59,927 bases of DNA from Shewanella morhuae (GCF_900156405.1 NZ_FTNN01000001.1:294224-354150); one strand, 5' to 3'; shown: positions 1-10,149, counted from the first letter of the stretch. A program made the numbers and translations. The notes: generated from the sequence alone by a model not told the origin.

Positions 1-8
1 TTTAACAT

Positions 9-85
9 GCGCGTGTAGCTCAGCTGGATAGAGTACCTGGCTACGAACCAGGCGGTCGGAGGTTCGACTCCTTCCACGCGCACCA
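9..85 (+). tRNA. tRNA-Arg (anticodon ACG)
   Basis: A 77-nt cloverleaf with the CCA end encoded. The seven-base acceptor stem GCGCGTG pairs with CACGCGC. The anticodon loop CTACGAA gives ACG, whose first base would be read as inosine, decoding CGU/CGC/CGA. The T-arm carries GGTTCGACTCC. It is identical to the copies at 324-400 and 488-564 and is the first of four tRNAs on this strand. The Ser(GCU)/Arg(ACG) mixture resembles the serV-argVYZQ cluster of E. coli. Confidence 0.97.
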
Positions 86-130
86 ATATCGTTAATGAGA
101 TAATTCTTGTTAATGTACAGCGTTAAATGC

Positions 131-222
131 GGAGAGGTGGCCGAGTGGCCGAAGGCGCTCCCCTGCTAAGGGAGTATGGGCTTTAACTCCCATCGAGGGT
201 TCGAATCCCTCCTTCTCCGCCA
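131..222 (+). tRNA. tRNA-Ser (anticodon GCT)
   Basis: A 92-nt class II tRNA with encoded CCA. The acceptor GGAGAGG pairs with CTTCTCC with one G-T pair, and the discriminator is G. The anticodon loop CTGCTAA gives GCT, decoding AGC/AGU. The long variable arm (about 190 region) is typical of tRNA-Ser. It lies 45 nt after the first tRNA-Arg and is probably co-transcribed with it. Confidence 0.97.
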
Positions 223-323
223 TTCTATTCTTTTAGTCGAGATGAATAGAATGATTTTACAGGGTAAAGTGCTAGTTTTAGTCTTTACCTTGAAAACTAC
301 TTTAGCAAGTAGAACACGATTTT

Positions 324-400
324 GCGCGTGTAGCTCAGCTGGATAGAGTACCTGGCTACGAACCAGGCGGTCGGAGGTTCGACTCCTTCCACGCGCACCA
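324..400 (+). tRNA. tRNA-Arg (anticodon ACG), copy 2
   Basis: Sequence identical to the tRNA at 9-85, including the encoded CCA. The spacer on either side is unrelated, so this is a maintained multicopy gene rather than a fresh tandem duplication of a longer segment. Confidence 0.97.
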
Positions 401-487
401 TCTCTGCATTAGTTAATTTTTAACTCATCAGTTTTGAATTTCAATTAGAAATTTTGTAAATAGTTGCTTAAAGCGAAGTGTTAAAAT

Positions 488-564
488 GCGCGTGTAGCTC
501 AGCTGGATAGAGTACCTGGCTACGAACCAGGCGGTCGGAGGTTCGACTCCTTCCACGCGCACCA
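488..564 (+). tRNA. tRNA-Arg (anticodon ACG), copy 3
   Basis: The third identical 77-nt copy and the last gene of the cluster. A strong intrinsic terminator follows 8 nt after its CCA end. Confidence 0.97.
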
Positions 565-571
565 TATAGAT

Positions 572-602
572 AAGCCCTGCAAGCAATTGCAGGGCTTTTT
601 TA
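572..602 (+). terminator. Intrinsic terminator of the tRNA cluster
   Basis: An 11-bp stem AAGCCCTGCAA / TTGCAGGGCTT with loop GCAA, followed by a T-run. It ends the tRNA transcription unit. Confidence 0.92.
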
Positions 603-664
603 TTGGCATTTAATTCAGTTCGGTTTATGCAGCTGATTAACAATGACATGCAGTTGCTTGGTAA

Positions 665-927
665 TACCAATCGTATTAACTATCTGTTCATTCAGCGGGA
701 GTTCAACGCGCTTTAGACAAGGCGAAGGCTTGAAGGCATAGTGGTGCTATGTCGAAAGCCTTAAACGCAGTATAAAGCGCGTTGAAACCCGCCCTTCTGG
801 AGCCTCACAGGCATTCCACTCCTGTGTTGCATTGACTTAAAAGGGAATAACCATTTCTGCGTCAATGCGCCTCGGATTGAAATGCCTGTGAGACTCTGAA
901 CTGATTAGATAGTTAATGTGATTGGTA
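665..927. mobile_element. MITE-like nested palindromic element, full copy
   Basis: About 263 bp with terminal inverted repeats: TACCAATC...TAACTATCTG at the left, and a right end that reads TACCAATCACATTAACTATC on the other strand. TAA flanks both ends (662-664 and 928-930), as expected of a short target duplication. Inside are two more inverted repeats: 695-715 against 773-792, which contain GTTCAACGCGCTTTA and its complement, and 803-815 against 881-892 (CTCACAGGCATT / AATGCCTGTGAG). No ORF is present, so it would need a transposase from elsewhere. The 665-792 half recurs inverted at 48855-48966. It was named from structure, not by database match. Confidence 0.7.
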
Positions 928-1147
928 TAATAGCCCTGTTGATTGCTCAGGGTTAGTTATAGGCATGCTAGTTGCTAGCATAAGCTTGAGACTTAATATT
1001 GCGCAGAGCACTCTTTGATAGGCTCTAAGTGGATTATCTAGTCACAGCAAGACGTTAATGGAGTTATTAACGTGGCAGATAGCGATCTTATATGAAGGAG
1101 CGATTTTATGGTGCTATTGGCGATGTGTATTCATTGAACCGTGACTA
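928..1147. other. Intergenic spacer between MITE and valS terminator
   Basis: About 220 bp with no convincing ORF, RNA or operator. A short IR (GCATGCTAGTTGCTAGCATAAG) near 964-985 is the only local structure. Nothing else is supported here. Confidence 0.4.
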
Positions 1148-1172
1148 CAAAAAAGCAGCCTAATGGCTGCTC
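1148..1172 (-). terminator. Intrinsic terminator of valS
   Basis: On the minus strand, AGCAGCC-ATTA-GGCTGCT is followed by six T residues, 34 nt after the valS stop codon. Confidence 0.9.
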
Positions 1173-1206
1173 TTCATTTAACACTGAACTAAAGCAAGTG
1201 AGTAAA

Positions 1207-4095
1207 TTAAGCTTCTAGCTTAGCGAACTCAGTTTTTTGCTCGTTGAGCTTGTCCATATCGCGTTTTAGCTCGCCCATTTTAGCGCGTTCTTTATCGATA
1301 ACCGCTGGCGGTGCTTTAGCCACAAAGCCTTCGTTAGATAACTTGCCTTCGATACGAGCAATCTCTTGACCTAGCTTTTCAAGCTGTTTATCGATACGCG
1401 CCATTTCGGCGGCCACATCAATTAAACCAGCCATAGGGATAAGTAGCTCCATTTCGCCAATCAAGCCTGTAGTTGACATAGGCGCTATTTCGCCGTCAGC
1501 CAGAATCGTCATGCTTTCTAAGCGAGCAAGGGTGGTGAAGAAGGTTTGATTCGCTTCAATACGGGCCTTATCCTGCGCACTAACACCACGTAATAGGGCA
1601 TTTAGCGGCTTAGAAGGAGCAATGTTGAGCTCAGCGCGAATGTTACGTACCGCGGTAATCACTTGCTTAACCCACTCTAAGTCGGCCATCGCTGCGCTAT
1701 CTACTTTTGCAGCATCAAATGCAGGGAACGGCGCCAGCATAATGGTATCGCCACCTTTAGGTGCTGATACGCCTGCTAACGGTTTAACGCGCTGCCAAAT
1801 GGTCTCAGTGATATAAGGCATCATAGGGTGCATTAAACGCTGCAGGGCTTCAAGCACTGTCACTAAGGTGTTGCGAGTGCCGCGCATTTGCGCTTCGCTG
1901 CCATTTTGCAATACCGGCTTTGTCAGCTCTAAGTACCAGTCACAGAATTGGTTCCATGTGAACTCATACAGGGTATTGGCCGCTAAGTCGAAACGGTAGG
2001 CTGTCATGTGGTCGTCAAAGGTCTTAACGGTTTGATTAAATAAACCGATAATCCAGCGATCGGCCAGCGATAATTCCATCTCGCCGCCTTTGTGCTCTGG
2101 TGAGCCAGGGCCGCAATCTTGATCTTCTGTGTTCATCAGCACGTAGCGTGAGGCGTTCCATAACTTGTTACAGAAGCTACGGTAACCGTCTAAGCGCTTC
2201 ATATCCCAGTTGATGTCACGACCCGTTGATGCCATTGCTGCAAGCGTAAAGCGCAGTGCATCTGTGCCATGGGCTTCGATACCTTCGGCAAATTCTTTGC
2301 GGGTGCTCTTTTCAATCTTGGCGGCCAGTTGTGGCTGCATCATATTGCCGGTACGTTTCTCAACTAACGCTTCAAGTTCGATACCGTCAATCATATCGAG
2401 TGGGTCGAGCACGTTACCCTTAGATTTTGACATCTTGTTACCCGCTTCATCGCGGATAAGGCCGGTCACGTACACCGTTTTGAACGGTACTTGTGGCTTG
2501 CCGTCTTCATCTTTGATGAAGTGCATGGTCATCATGATCATGCGGGCTACCCAGAAGAAGATGATGTCAAAACCTGTCACCAACACGTCGGTTGGGTGGA
2601 AGGTTTTTAAATCTTCTAAATTATCAGGCCAACCTAAGGTGGAAAATGTCCACAGGGCTGAGCTGAACCAAGTGTCCAGTACGTCTTCGTCTTGGCGCAG
2701 TGCCATTGAGTCACTGATATTGTGCTTAGCACGTACATCGGCTTCGTTGCGGCCGACATAGACTTTACCATTTTCGTCGTACCAAGCTGGGATGCGGTGA
2801 CCCCACCATAATTGACGCGAAATACACCAGTCTTGAATGTCACGCATCCACGAGAAGTACATGTTCTCGTATTGCTGCGGCACAAATTTAATGCTGCCAT
2901 TTTCAACCGCTTCGATAGCGGTTTTCGCCATTGGCGCCACAGCGACATACCATTGGTCGGTCAGCATTGGCTCGATAACTACACCTGAGCGATCGCCGTA
3001 AGGCACTTTCAAGGCGTGTGGCGCAATTTTTTCGAGTAGACCTAAAGTGTCAAATTCAGCGACGATAGCATCGCGCGCTTTAAAACGGTCAAGTCCGGCA
3101 AAACGTTCAGGCAGACTGCCATCAAGCGTTTTGTTAAAGGTACCGTCAGAGTTCACCACTTCGGCGCTTGCACGAATGGCGGCATCTAAGGTCAGTACGT
3201 TGAACATAGGCAGGTTGTGACGTTTACCGACTTCATAATCGTTAAAATCATGGGCTGGGGTAATTTTCACACAACCCGTACCAAAGGCCATATCAACATA
3301 ATCGTCAGCGACGATAGGAATGCGGCGGTTAACAATCGGTAATAAAATAAACTTGCCGATAAGCGATTGATAACGCTCATCGTCAGGGTGCACGGCAACG
3401 GCACTGTCGCCAAGCATGGTTTCAGGGCGCGTGGTGGCGACTTCTAAATAGTCTTTACCCTCGGCGGTCAGTTCACCGTCAGCCAGTGGATAACGCAGAT
3501 GCCACATGTGACCCTGCTTTTCTTTACTTTCCACTTCCAAATCAGAGATAGCCGTGTGCAGCTTTGGATCCCAGTTGACCAAACGCTTACCGCGATAAAT
3601 CAAATCGTCTTCATACAGGCGCACAAACACTTCTTGCACGGCCTTGGATAAGCCTTCGTCCATAGTGAAACGCTCGCGATCCCAATCAACTGAAGCGCCC
3701 ATACGACGTAGTTGCTTAGTGATCGTGCCGCCCGATTGCGCTTTCCATTCCCACACTTTATCCATAAAGGCATCGCGACCTAGGTCATGGCGATTTTTGC
3801 CTTCTTCGGCTTCAAGCTTACGCTCAACCAACATTTGGGTAGCAATACCCGCATGATCAGTACCGACTTGCCATAGGGTATTTTTGCCTTTCATCCGTTG
3901 GTAACGGGTTAAGGTATCCATGATGGTGTCTTGGAAGGCGTGGCCCATGTGCAAGCTGCCCGTCACGTTGGGTGGCGGGATCATGATGCAATAATTGCCT
4001 TGGGATTCATCGCCGTGTGGCTTGAAGTAACCTTGCTCTTCCCAGTTTTGGTAAAGAGTTTGCTCGATGGACTGCGGATCGTATGTTTTTTCCAT
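1207..4095 (-). CDS. valS: Valine--tRNA ligase
   Basis: Cytoplasmic class Ia aminoacyl-tRNA synthetase that charges tRNA-Val and edits mischarged threonine. 962 aa (E. coli ValS 951 aa) and collinear from MEKTYDPQ. The HIGH-type motif HMGH is at residues 49-52, following [11 protein letters not shown], and KMSKS is at 554-558. The CP1 editing domain lies between them, and the last 70 or so residues form the ValS tRNA-binding coiled-coil arm ([21 protein letters not shown] region). It is the last gene of pepA-holC-valS, starting 20 bp after the holC stop, and probably uses upstream promoters. Nothing is truncated. Confidence 0.98.
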   Translation of the reverse strand: MEKTYDPQSIEQTLYQNWEEQGYFKPHGDESQGNYCIMIPPPNVTGSLHMGHAFQDTIMDTLTRYQRMKGKNTLWQVGTDHAGIATQMLVERKLEAEEGKNRHDLGRDAFMDKVWEWKAQSGGTITKQLRRMGASVDWDRERFTMDEGLSKAVQEVFVRLYEDDLIYRGKRLVNWDPKLHTAISDLEVESKEKQGHMWHLRYPLADGELTAEGKDYLEVATTRPETMLGDSAVAVHPDDERYQSLIGKFILLPIVNRRIPIVADDYVDMAFGTGCVKITPAHDFNDYEVGKRHNLPMFNVLTLDAAIRASAEVVNSDGTFNKTLDGSLPERFAGLDRFKARDAIVAEFDTLGLLEKIAPHALKVPYGDRSGVVIEPMLTDQWYVAVAPMAKTAIEAVENGSIKFVPQQYENMYFSWMRDIQDWCISRQLWWGHRIPAWYDENGKVYVGRNEADVRAKHNISDSMALRQDEDVLDTWFSSALWTFSTLGWPDNLEDLKTFHPTDVLVTGFDIIFFWVARMIMMTMHFIKDEDGKPQVPFKTVYVTGLIRDEAGNKMSKSKGNVLDPLDMIDGIELEALVEKRTGNMMQPQLAAKIEKSTRKEFAEGIEAHGTDALRFTLAAMASTGRDINWDMKRLDGYRSFCNKLWNASRYVLMNTEDQDCGPGSPEHKGGEMELSLADRWIIGLFNQTVKTFDDHMTAYRFDLAANTLYEFTWNQFCDWYLELTKPVLQNGSEAQMRGTRNTLVTVLEALQRLMHPMMPYITETIWQRVKPLAGVSAPKGGDTIMLAPFPAFDAAKVDSAAMADLEWVKQVITAVRNIRAELNIAPSKPLNALLRGVSAQDKARIEANQTFFTTLARLESMTILADGEIAPMSTTGLIGEMELLIPMAGLIDVAAEMARIDKQLEKLGQEIARIEGKLSNEGFVAKAPPAVIDKERAKMGELKRDMDKLNEQKTEFAKLEA

Positions 4096-4115
4096 GGGAA
4101 CGTGTCTGTCTCAAA

Positions 4116-4619
4116 CTAATTAAGTGGATGTGTTGCTAAGTCTTGGGTCTGTAAATTGACCCCTAAGCCGCGATACTGTCGATAACGTTCGCGAGCGACC
4201 GCTTTATGCTGGTCGTCATTGGCAACAAAATCGATGATGTGGCCAAAGTTTACCGCAAATGGAGGCGCTTGGTCTGCAAGATTAATCAGAACTTGTCGAC
4301 TTTTGTTGGCGCCGATGCGATCAAACCCAATTTCAACTGGCGATCCAGTCATCGGGCCTTCACCTTTGAGATTGTGAGGCACAAACGCACTGGGTTCAAA
4401 CTGCCATAAAAGTTCATCAATTGCATGGGCTTGCTGCTTGTCTTGGCAATGAATATACACCCATTGTTGTTTCACAAAAGCCTGCTGCGCTAGCTGGCAA
4501 GCTAAAAGATGCATTGCGTAAAGTGCAGGGTTGGTGTTTGCCGTTACAACGGGCGAATTTGTCGTAGCCTCAGCAGACGATACCACCGGCGGCATGAGAT
4601 AAAACAGCACTTGAGTCAT
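4116..4619 (-). CDS. holC: DNA polymerase III subunit chi
   Basis: The chi subunit of the clamp-loader assembly, which binds psi (HolD) and the C-terminus of single-stranded-DNA-binding protein. The family signature is clear: FVPHNLKGEGP followed by SPVEIGFDR, and near the end ARERYRQYRGLGVNLQT. The longest frame begins at 4640, but the ATG at 4619 (MTQVLFYLMPP) is preferred because AAGG lies about 9 nt upstream and it aligns with the E. coli N-terminus. That gives 167 aa against 147 in E. coli; an insertion near residues 14-35 explains the excess. It sits between pepA and valS as in E. coli. Confidence 0.95.
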   Translation of the reverse strand: MTQVLFYLMPPVVSSAEATTNSPVVTANTNPALYAMHLLACQLAQQAFVKQQWVYIHCQDKQQAHAIDELLWQFEPSAFVPHNLKGEGPMTGSPVEIGFDRIGANKSRQVLINLADQAPPFAVNFGHIIDFVANDDQHKAVARERYRQYRGLGVNLQTQDLATHPLN

Positions 4620-4878
4620 GATTTCAATGCCTTGCTTCATTTGTTTTTGTGGCGAACCAGAGTAGCAGTTTACACTAAAAGCCTGTATGGGTTAATGCTT
4701 GGGTGAAGCTTGGGTTTAGGTTTGATTAATCATTGTCTTTCAACGTTTTGTTGGCGGCTTTAAAATCGCTTGAGATGACTTTAGTAACGTAATTATTCAT
4801 TGAAAATATTCGATGTATTACTGTTTTTAGCTTTATTAACTCAAGTCATAAATTGATTATTAACATGAAATAGATAAT

Positions 4879-4911
4879 AAAAAAGGCGAAGATTTTTATC
4901 TTCGCCTTTAA
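4879..4911 (-). terminator. Intrinsic terminator of pepA
   Basis: A 12-bp stem AAAGGCGAAGAT / ATCTTCGCCTTT with an AT-rich loop and a U-run on the minus strand, about 40 nt past the pepA stop. The 4620-4878 stretch between it and holC holds no gene and presumably carries a holC-valS promoter. This suggests holC-valS can be transcribed separately from pepA. Confidence 0.88.
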
Positions 4912-4949
4912 TTCATCGAGTCGTTAACAAGCTAAGACCGGATAGTCGG

Positions 4950-6458
4950 TTATTCGCCTGCTTCAACGCCAGCACGATTGATCAAGAACTGAGTCAATAT
5001 TGGCACAGGACGACCTGTTGAACCTTTATTAGCTCCGCTATTCCATGCTGTGCCAGCTACATCTAGGTGCGCCCAGTTGTATTTTTTAGTAAAGCGCGAA
5101 AGGAAACATGCTGCCGTAATTGCACCCGCTGGACGGCCACCTAAGTTGGTCATGTCAGCAAATGGGCTGTCGAGCATATCTTGATACTCATCCCATAATG
5201 GCATACGCCATGCGCGGTCACCACTTTGCTCACCGGCGCTTAATAGCTCGTGTGCCAGTGGATTATGCGATGAGAACAGACCTGAAGCATGTTTACCAAG
5301 GGCAATCACACAGGCGCCTGTTAGCGTTGCTGTGTCAATAACCAATTCAGGATTGAAACGCTCAACATAGGTTAAAACGTCACACAGCACTAAACGACCT
5401 TCAGCATCGGTATTTAACACTTCAACGGTTTGGCCTGACATAGTAGTCAGAATATCACCTGGACGGTAAGCGTTACCCGATGGCATATTTTCACAGCCCG
5501 CCAGAATACCGACAACGTTGATAGGTAACTTCATTTCACAAATGGCTTTCATGGTGCCAATAACGCCGGCTGCGCCGCCCATGTCATACTTCATTTCATC
5601 CATGGCTTCGCCAGGCTTTAATGAAATACCACCTGAGTCAAAGGTTAACCCTTTACCGACTAATACAATGGGTTTTTCTGTGCTATCGACAGCACCCTTG
5701 TATTCCATCACCGTCATAATAGATTCGTTGGCACTGGCGCGGCCTACTGCGAGGTATGAGTTCATGCCCAATTTGGCCATTTGCTCTTCACCAATAGTGG
5801 TTACATGCAGTGTGTTGTGTATTTCTGCCATTTGGCGCGCTTGCGAGGCTAAATAGGCAGGATTACAGATATTAGGTGGCATGTTGGCGACATCGCGACA
5901 TAAATGCATGCCGGCAGAGACTGCCATACCATGCTCAATGGCACGTTCACCTGGGGTTAATTCACGGCGAGTTGGTACATTGAAGACTAATTTACGCAGT
6001 GGACGACGAGTTTCACCTTTACGTGTCTTTAGGGCATCAAAGCTATAAAGACTGCTATTAGTGGTTTCAACCGCCTGACGTACTTTCCAATAGGTATCGC
6101 GTCCTTTGACGTGCAGTTCAGTTAAAAAGCACACGGCTTCCATTGAACCCGTTTCATTAAGGGTGTTGATTGTTTTTGTGATAATTTGTTTGTATTGGCG
6201 CTCGTCTAGTTCTCGTTCTTTGCCACAACCCACTAATAATACGCGTTCACTCAATACATTAGGAACGTGGTGCAGCAATAACATCTGGCCAGGTTTACCT
6301 TCCAGATCGCCGCGGCGCAACAAGTTACTGATGTAACCTTCGCTAATTTTATCTAATTGCTCTGCGATGCCTGACAGGCGGCGGGGTTCATAAACACCGA
6401 CCACGATACAGGCTGAGCGTTGTTTTTCGGGGCTACCGCTTTTTACGCTAAACTCCAT
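4950..6458 (-). CDS. pepA: Leucyl aminopeptidase (cytosol aminopeptidase A)
   Basis: Hexameric M17 metallo-aminopeptidase that removes N-terminal residues from peptides. In E. coli the same protein (PepA/XerB) also binds DNA in cer recombination and carAB control. It is 502 aa and near-collinear with E. coli PepA (503 aa) from [20 protein letters not shown]. The metal and active-site motifs are present: [13 protein letters not shown] (Lys and Asp ligands) and the M17 signature NTDAEGRL. The ORF can be opened at a GTG two codons earlier, but the ATG at 6458 has AGGAG 5 nt upstream. First gene of pepA-holC-valS, divergent from lptF. Confidence 0.98.
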   Translation of the reverse strand: MEFSVKSGSPEKQRSACIVVGVYEPRRLSGIAEQLDKISEGYISNLLRRGDLEGKPGQMLLLHHVPNVLSERVLLVGCGKERELDERQYKQIITKTINTLNETGSMEAVCFLTELHVKGRDTYWKVRQAVETTNSSLYSFDALKTRKGETRRPLRKLVFNVPTRRELTPGERAIEHGMAVSAGMHLCRDVANMPPNICNPAYLASQARQMAEIHNTLHVTTIGEEQMAKLGMNSYLAVGRASANESIMTVMEYKGAVDSTEKPIVLVGKGLTFDSGGISLKPGEAMDEMKYDMGGAAGVIGTMKAICEMKLPINVVGILAGCENMPSGNAYRPGDILTTMSGQTVEVLNTDAEGRLVLCDVLTYVERFNPELVIDTATLTGACVIALGKHASGLFSSHNPLAHELLSAGEQSGDRAWRMPLWDEYQDMLDSPFADMTNLGGRPAGAITAACFLSRFTKKYNWAHLDVAGTAWNSGANKGSTGRPVPILTQFLINRAGVEAGE

Positions 6459-6701
6459 GAGCACTCCTAGATTCTTAAAGACAAATTTTTATATTTATTA
6501 GATAATGTCTGCTTGCCCTGAAAAGGGCCTAAGTTACTACTCCAAAGGTGATTTATTCTCGGCGCTTAAGTCATACATTTAATGACGTTAAGTTTACCTA
6601 TAACCCCTGAAGTTGGTCAGAAAACTATCAAAAGTAGTCAGTTTACATGAAAGTTACGCTGTTACCAGCAAAAAGATAAGTTTAGAGACCGGAACCTGCC
6701 T

Positions 6702-7814
6702 GTGATTGTATTTAAATACCTAATTCGAGAAGTTTTAAAGGCACAAGTTGCAGTGCTTTTAGTGCTGTTAACTATTTTTATTAGCCAACATTTTGTACGC
6801 ATTTTGGCCGATGCCTCCGATGGTGATTTCCCTGCCTCCTTAATCATGACTTTGATCGGGCTTAACTTGCCTTATCTGGTCATTTTAGTCCTACCTTTAA
6901 GTTTATTTTTGGGGATTTTACTGGCCCATGGCCGTATGTATTCTGAAAATGAGATGGTCATTCTCCACGGCGTTGGCGTTAGCGAGTGGTATGTCGCCCG
7001 AGTGACTTTAATTCTTGCTGTAATCAATATGTTACTTACTGGGTATTTATCGCTTTATGTCGCGCCTTGGGCTGAAGAACGGCAAAACCAAGTGCTCGAA
7101 AAAGCCCAATCTGAAGCAGGGCTTGCGGCCTTGGTGCAAGGGCGTTTTCAAGCGAGTCCTAATGGCCGCGCAGTATTGTTTGTTGAACGTATTGGCAAGG
7201 ATAACGAATTAGAGAAAGTATTTGTTGCACAATTACCCGATCCTGATGACGAAACAGGTGTCGCTAACGTAGTTGTAGCTAAGGGTGGACGTGTTCAAGA
7301 AGACAGTTTCGGTGCACAACAATTGAATTTGAACGATGGCGTGCGTTATCAGGGCAGCCCTCGATTGAAGGACTACCAAGTGCTTGAATTTGCTGGCTAC
7401 AACATGCAAATCAAAGAGCAGCAAATCGATGAGCGTCGGCGTAAATTATCGGCACTGCCCGTTGATGAACTGGTTAAAGTTGAAGGTGCGGAAGCGGTTG
7501 CAGAGTTTCACTGGCGTTTAGCTATTCCGCTAGCGATTCCGATAATGACGTTAATTGCAGTGCCGCTAGCTAGGGTGAATGTACGCCAAGGTAAATTTGC
7601 TAAAATGTTCCCCGCGATACTATTGTACCTTGGCTATTTTGGTTTGATGGTCGCGGGACGTAAGGCATTACAAGATGGCATTATTCCACTGTATTTAGGA
7701 ATGTGGTGGATCCATGTTTCGGCGCTCTTTATGGGGGTTTTTCTGCTGGGGAAAGATCGACCTATCTTTAGCCATCTATCGGGATTATTTACCCATAAGA
7801 AGGTGGCGGCATGA
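6702..7814 (+). CDS. lptF: LPS export ABC transporter permease LptF
   Basis: Inner-membrane permease of the LptB2FG complex, which extracts lipopolysaccharide and passes it to LptC/LptA. 370 aa with the YjgP/YjgQ architecture: TM1 at about 10-35, TM2 and TM3 near 50-75 and 100-125, a periplasmic jellyroll domain at about 130-270, and three C-terminal TMs (about 275-360). The start is GTG at 6702 with GGAA about 8 nt upstream; MIVFKYLIREVLKAQ matches E. coli LptF. Its stop overlaps the lptG start (ATGA), indicating translational coupling. It is divergent from pepA across a 243-bp promoter region. Confidence 0.97.
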   Translation: MIVFKYLIREVLKAQVAVLLVLLTIFISQHFVRILADASDGDFPASLIMTLIGLNLPYLVILVLPLSLFLGILLAHGRMYSENEMVILHGVGVSEWYVARVTLILAVINMLLTGYLSLYVAPWAEERQNQVLEKAQSEAGLAALVQGRFQASPNGRAVLFVERIGKDNELEKVFVAQLPDPDDETGVANVVVAKGGRVQEDSFGAQQLNLNDGVRYQGSPRLKDYQVLEFAGYNMQIKEQQIDERRRKLSALPVDELVKVEGAEAVAEFHWRLAIPLAIPIMTLIAVPLARVNVRQGKFAKMFPAILLYLGYFGLMVAGRKALQDGIIPLYLGMWWIHVSALFMGVFLLGKDRPIFSHLSGLFTHKKVAA

Positions 7815-8869
7815 AGATTTTAGACCTTTATATCGCGCGGATATTGTTAAGCACTTCAGCGCTTTGTTTGCTGGTATTGACGGGTTTGTCGGGCATTATT
7901 AAATGGGTTGACCAACTGCGTTTAGTGGGGCGCGGCACCTATAGCATGATGGATGCGGGGATTTATGTGCTGTTTTTAGTGCCACGTGATATTGAAATGT
8001 TTTTCCCGATGGCTGTGTTGCTGGGCGCGTTGATTGGCATGGGAATGTTGGCATCGAACTCGGAACTTGTGGTGATGCAAGCATCGGGTATGTCCCGTTT
8101 GCAGATTACTATGTCGGCGATGAAAACCGCAGTGCCGTTAATGTTATTAGTTATGGCATTAGGTGAATGGGGCGCTCCCATTGCGGAACAAAAGGCCAAT
8201 GAACTACAGGCGATTAAACTTTCTGGCGGGAGTTTAATTAAATCTCATCGTGGGATTTGGGCCAAAGATGGCGATTTTTTCGTTAATATTGGTGAAGTTG
8301 AAAAGATAGACAAACTCAATAATATTACACTCTATAAGTTTAATAGTGAGTTAAAACTCACTAACGTAGTGCATGCTGAACGCGCGGTTTTTGTTGAGAA
8401 TAGTTGGCGTCTATTTGATGTGAAACGTACCGATTTAAGCTATGACAGAGTCATTCTAGAACACCACGACGAAGAACAATGGCAATCGAGTTTAACCCCA
8501 GATAAGCTCAGTGTGGTATCGGTTAAACCTGAAGCGTTATCGATTCGTGGTCTGGTCGGTTATCTTGAGTATCTAAAAACGAACAGCCAAGATCCTAGCC
8601 GTTATGAGCTCGCGTTATGGCGCAAGATGATGCAGCCAATGACTGTTGCCGTAATGATGTTAGTGGCGTTGTCGTTTGTGTTTGGCCCGCTACGAACTGT
8701 AACTATGGGGGCGCGGGTATTACTTGGGGTTGTGGCAGGTTTTAGCTTTTATATCAGTAACGAAATTTTTGGTCCCATGAGCATGGTGTGTGAGTTACCC
8801 GCTTACGTAGGGGCTGTTGCGCCGAGCTTATTGTTTACTGGGATTGCCTTTTACTTTATCCGGCGATGA
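7811..8869 (+). CDS. lptG: LPS export ABC transporter permease LptG
   Basis: Second permease of LptB2FG. 352 aa with the same fold as LptF: N-terminal TM (MKILDLYIARILLSTS), two more TMs to about residue 120, a periplasmic domain, then C-terminal TMs from about 275. The conserved LVMQASGMSR segment after TM3 corresponds to the coupling helix that contacts LptB. It overlaps lptF by 4 nt and is followed directly by a bidirectional terminator. Confidence 0.97.
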   Translation: MKILDLYIARILLSTSALCLLVLTGLSGIIKWVDQLRLVGRGTYSMMDAGIYVLFLVPRDIEMFFPMAVLLGALIGMGMLASNSELVVMQASGMSRLQITMSAMKTAVPLMLLVMALGEWGAPIAEQKANELQAIKLSGGSLIKSHRGIWAKDGDFFVNIGEVEKIDKLNNITLYKFNSELKLTNVVHAERAVFVENSWRLFDVKRTDLSYDRVILEHHDEEQWQSSLTPDKLSVVSVKPEALSIRGLVGYLEYLKTNSQDPSRYELALWRKMMQPMTVAVMMLVALSFVFGPLRTVTMGARVLLGVVAGFSFYISNEIFGPMSMVCELPAYVGAVAPSLLFTGIAFYFIRR

Positions 8870-8890
8870 TGTTTCTATTACTTTGAATTT

Positions 8891-8932
8891 AACCCATAAA
8901 AAGCGACGCAAATGCGTCGTTTTTTATGGGCT
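8891..8932. terminator. Bidirectional intrinsic terminator
   Basis: The hairpin core AGCGACGCA / TGCGTCGTT is extended by ACCCATAAAAA / TTTTTATGGGCT, with U-tracts on both strands. It lies between the convergent lptG and the RDD-family gene and probably serves both. Confidence 0.9.
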
Positions 8933-8948
8933 AATTTTCTAACTTCAC

Positions 8949-9458
8949 TTACGCGCCGTGCCAGTTACGCATTTGGTTGGCTTCTTTAGACAACACAACC
9001 ACTTCTGAGCGAGTCATACTATCTTGCAGGGCAAGCTTGTTACCACTGATGAGGATCCACAGATTACCAATGCCGAGCAATGACCAAATAATACGCGCAT
9101 AGGCGGTGATCAGGCTTAAATTTTGCCCGTTAGGATGCTGCACTTTAAGGCGCCAAGCGCGCATACCTAAGGTTTGGCCACCTTTGCTCCAGAATAAGGC
9201 GTAAAAAGTGCCAACACACAAGACCAGCCAGAGTTGATAAATACCGTGATAAATTGGCGTACCATTTAGGGCGTCTGAGACATGTTCAAAACCGTTCATA
9301 CCCACTAACCCTAAAGTGGTTAAACCGTAGAAAATCCCAAAGCCTGCTGCGCCAGCAACCATATAGACCGCTATGGCTAACATTGAATCGTAAACAGCGG
9401 CGCCTAAGCGGCGTAAGAACCCCGCGCGGGGAAAGTTAGCATGTTCGGTATTGAGCAT
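8949..9458 (-). CDS. RDD family membrane protein
   Basis: A small inner-membrane protein of unknown transport role. The RDD-type N-terminal motif is RAGFLRRLGAAVYDSMLA, with Arg and Asp in the first helix, and the later GGQTLGMRAWRLKV segment is the other hallmark. Three to four TM helices are visible (about residues 20-45, 75-95, 115-135 and 140-150). The frame opens from a TTG at 9503, but the ATG at 9458 has AGGA 8 nt upstream and is preferred (169 aa). Some RDD proteins act in Na+/H+ antiport; nothing here decides that. Confidence 0.85.
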   Translation of the reverse strand: MLNTEHANFPRAGFLRRLGAAVYDSMLAIAVYMVAGAAGFGIFYGLTTLGLVGMNGFEHVSDALNGTPIYHGIYQLWLVLCVGTFYALFWSKGGQTLGMRAWRLKVQHPNGQNLSLITAYARIIWSLLGIGNLWILISGNKLALQDSMTRSEVVVLSKEANQMRNWHGA

Positions 9459-9511
9459 CACAGTGTCCTGTTTTAAAGTGCTTAAAGCGAATTCAAAAAT
9501 CAATAACCTGC

Positions 9512-9769
9512 TTAGGCTTCGGGTTCTTCATCTCTAACAAAGTGGATATTGCTAAAGCCAAAGCGGGCAAATTCTACTTTTCTGAATTCTTTTTCTGCCT
9601 TTGCACCTTTGCGAGATGTCATGGCGACCTGTTGTTCCATCGCTAAAAATTGGGTTAAATCGATGCCTTCAGCTTCGGCAACCGCTTCATATAAATCGTG
9701 GTGTTTATCGTAGCTAAAGGCGATAGTTTTAATCTTACCTTTAAAGGTATAAGTGACTTGACGGGCCAT
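9512..9769 (-). CDS. DUF2960-type small conserved protein
   Basis: 85 aa, soluble and charged, with no signal peptide or TM. The pattern MARQVTYTFKGKIKTIAFSY followed by DLYEAVAEAEGIDLTQFLAME and a C-terminal FARFGFSNIHFV is what I recognise as the DUF2960 family of Shewanella and Vibrio, function unknown. AGGAG lies 9 nt upstream of the ATG. It reads towards the RDD gene, whose chosen start is 54 nt downstream, so the two may share a transcript. The family name comes from memory of the pattern. Confidence 0.8.
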   Translation of the reverse strand: MARQVTYTFKGKIKTIAFSYDKHHDLYEAVAEAEGIDLTQFLAMEQQVAMTSRKGAKAEKEFRKVEFARFGFSNIHFVRDEEPEA

Positions 9770-9798
9770 GGGGGAGCTCTCCTGAAATAAGTCTGAAA

Positions 9799-10149
9799 TT
9801 AATTAAATTCACTTCTAAAAATAAAATATACAGCACCTAATATGCACAATCCTGCCCATAGATAATCGAGCTTCAAGGGCTCTTTCATGTAGAAATAGGC
9901 AAAGGGGACGAACAGACTTAAGGTGATGACTTCTTGTAAAACTTTTAACTGGCCGAGATTCATAACCGTATAACCGATACGGTTAGCGGGCACTTGCAGC
10001 AAGTATTCAAATAGGGCGATGCCCCAACTCACTAAGGCGGCGATAATCCAAGGTTTTGAGCCTAAGGTTTTCAAATGTCCGTACCAAGCAAAGGTCATAA
10101 AGATATTGCTTAGGCAGAGTAAGCCAATAGTGGTCAGGGTTGGATTCAT
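9799..10149 (-). CDS. DMT-type small membrane protein (DUF486 family)
   Basis: 116 aa with four TM helices (about 5-22, 34-52, 64-86 and 92-111), a half-size drug/metabolite-transporter fold. The conserved FEYLLQVPANRIGY and the following GQLKVLQEVITL are DUF486 landmarks. The transported compound is unknown. Its ATG overlaps the stop of the upstream acetyltransferase gene (ATGA at 10146-10149), so the two are probably translationally coupled. Confidence 0.9.
   Translation of the reverse strand: MNPTLTTIGLLCLSNIFMTFAWYGHLKTLGSKPWIIAALVSWGIALFEYLLQVPANRIGYTVMNLGQLKVLQEVITLSLFVPFAYFYMKEPLKLDYLWAGLCILGAVYFIFRSEFN

Noticed and set aside
428..670. Minus-strand 80-aa ORF
   Set aside because: It is the antisense reading of the tRNA-Arg at 488-564 and its terminator; the VEGVEPPTAW part is a translated tRNA T-arm, a common false annotation.
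2210..2761. Plus-strand 183-aa ORF
   Set aside because: Lies wholly antisense within valS; no family similarity and Ser-rich shadow composition.
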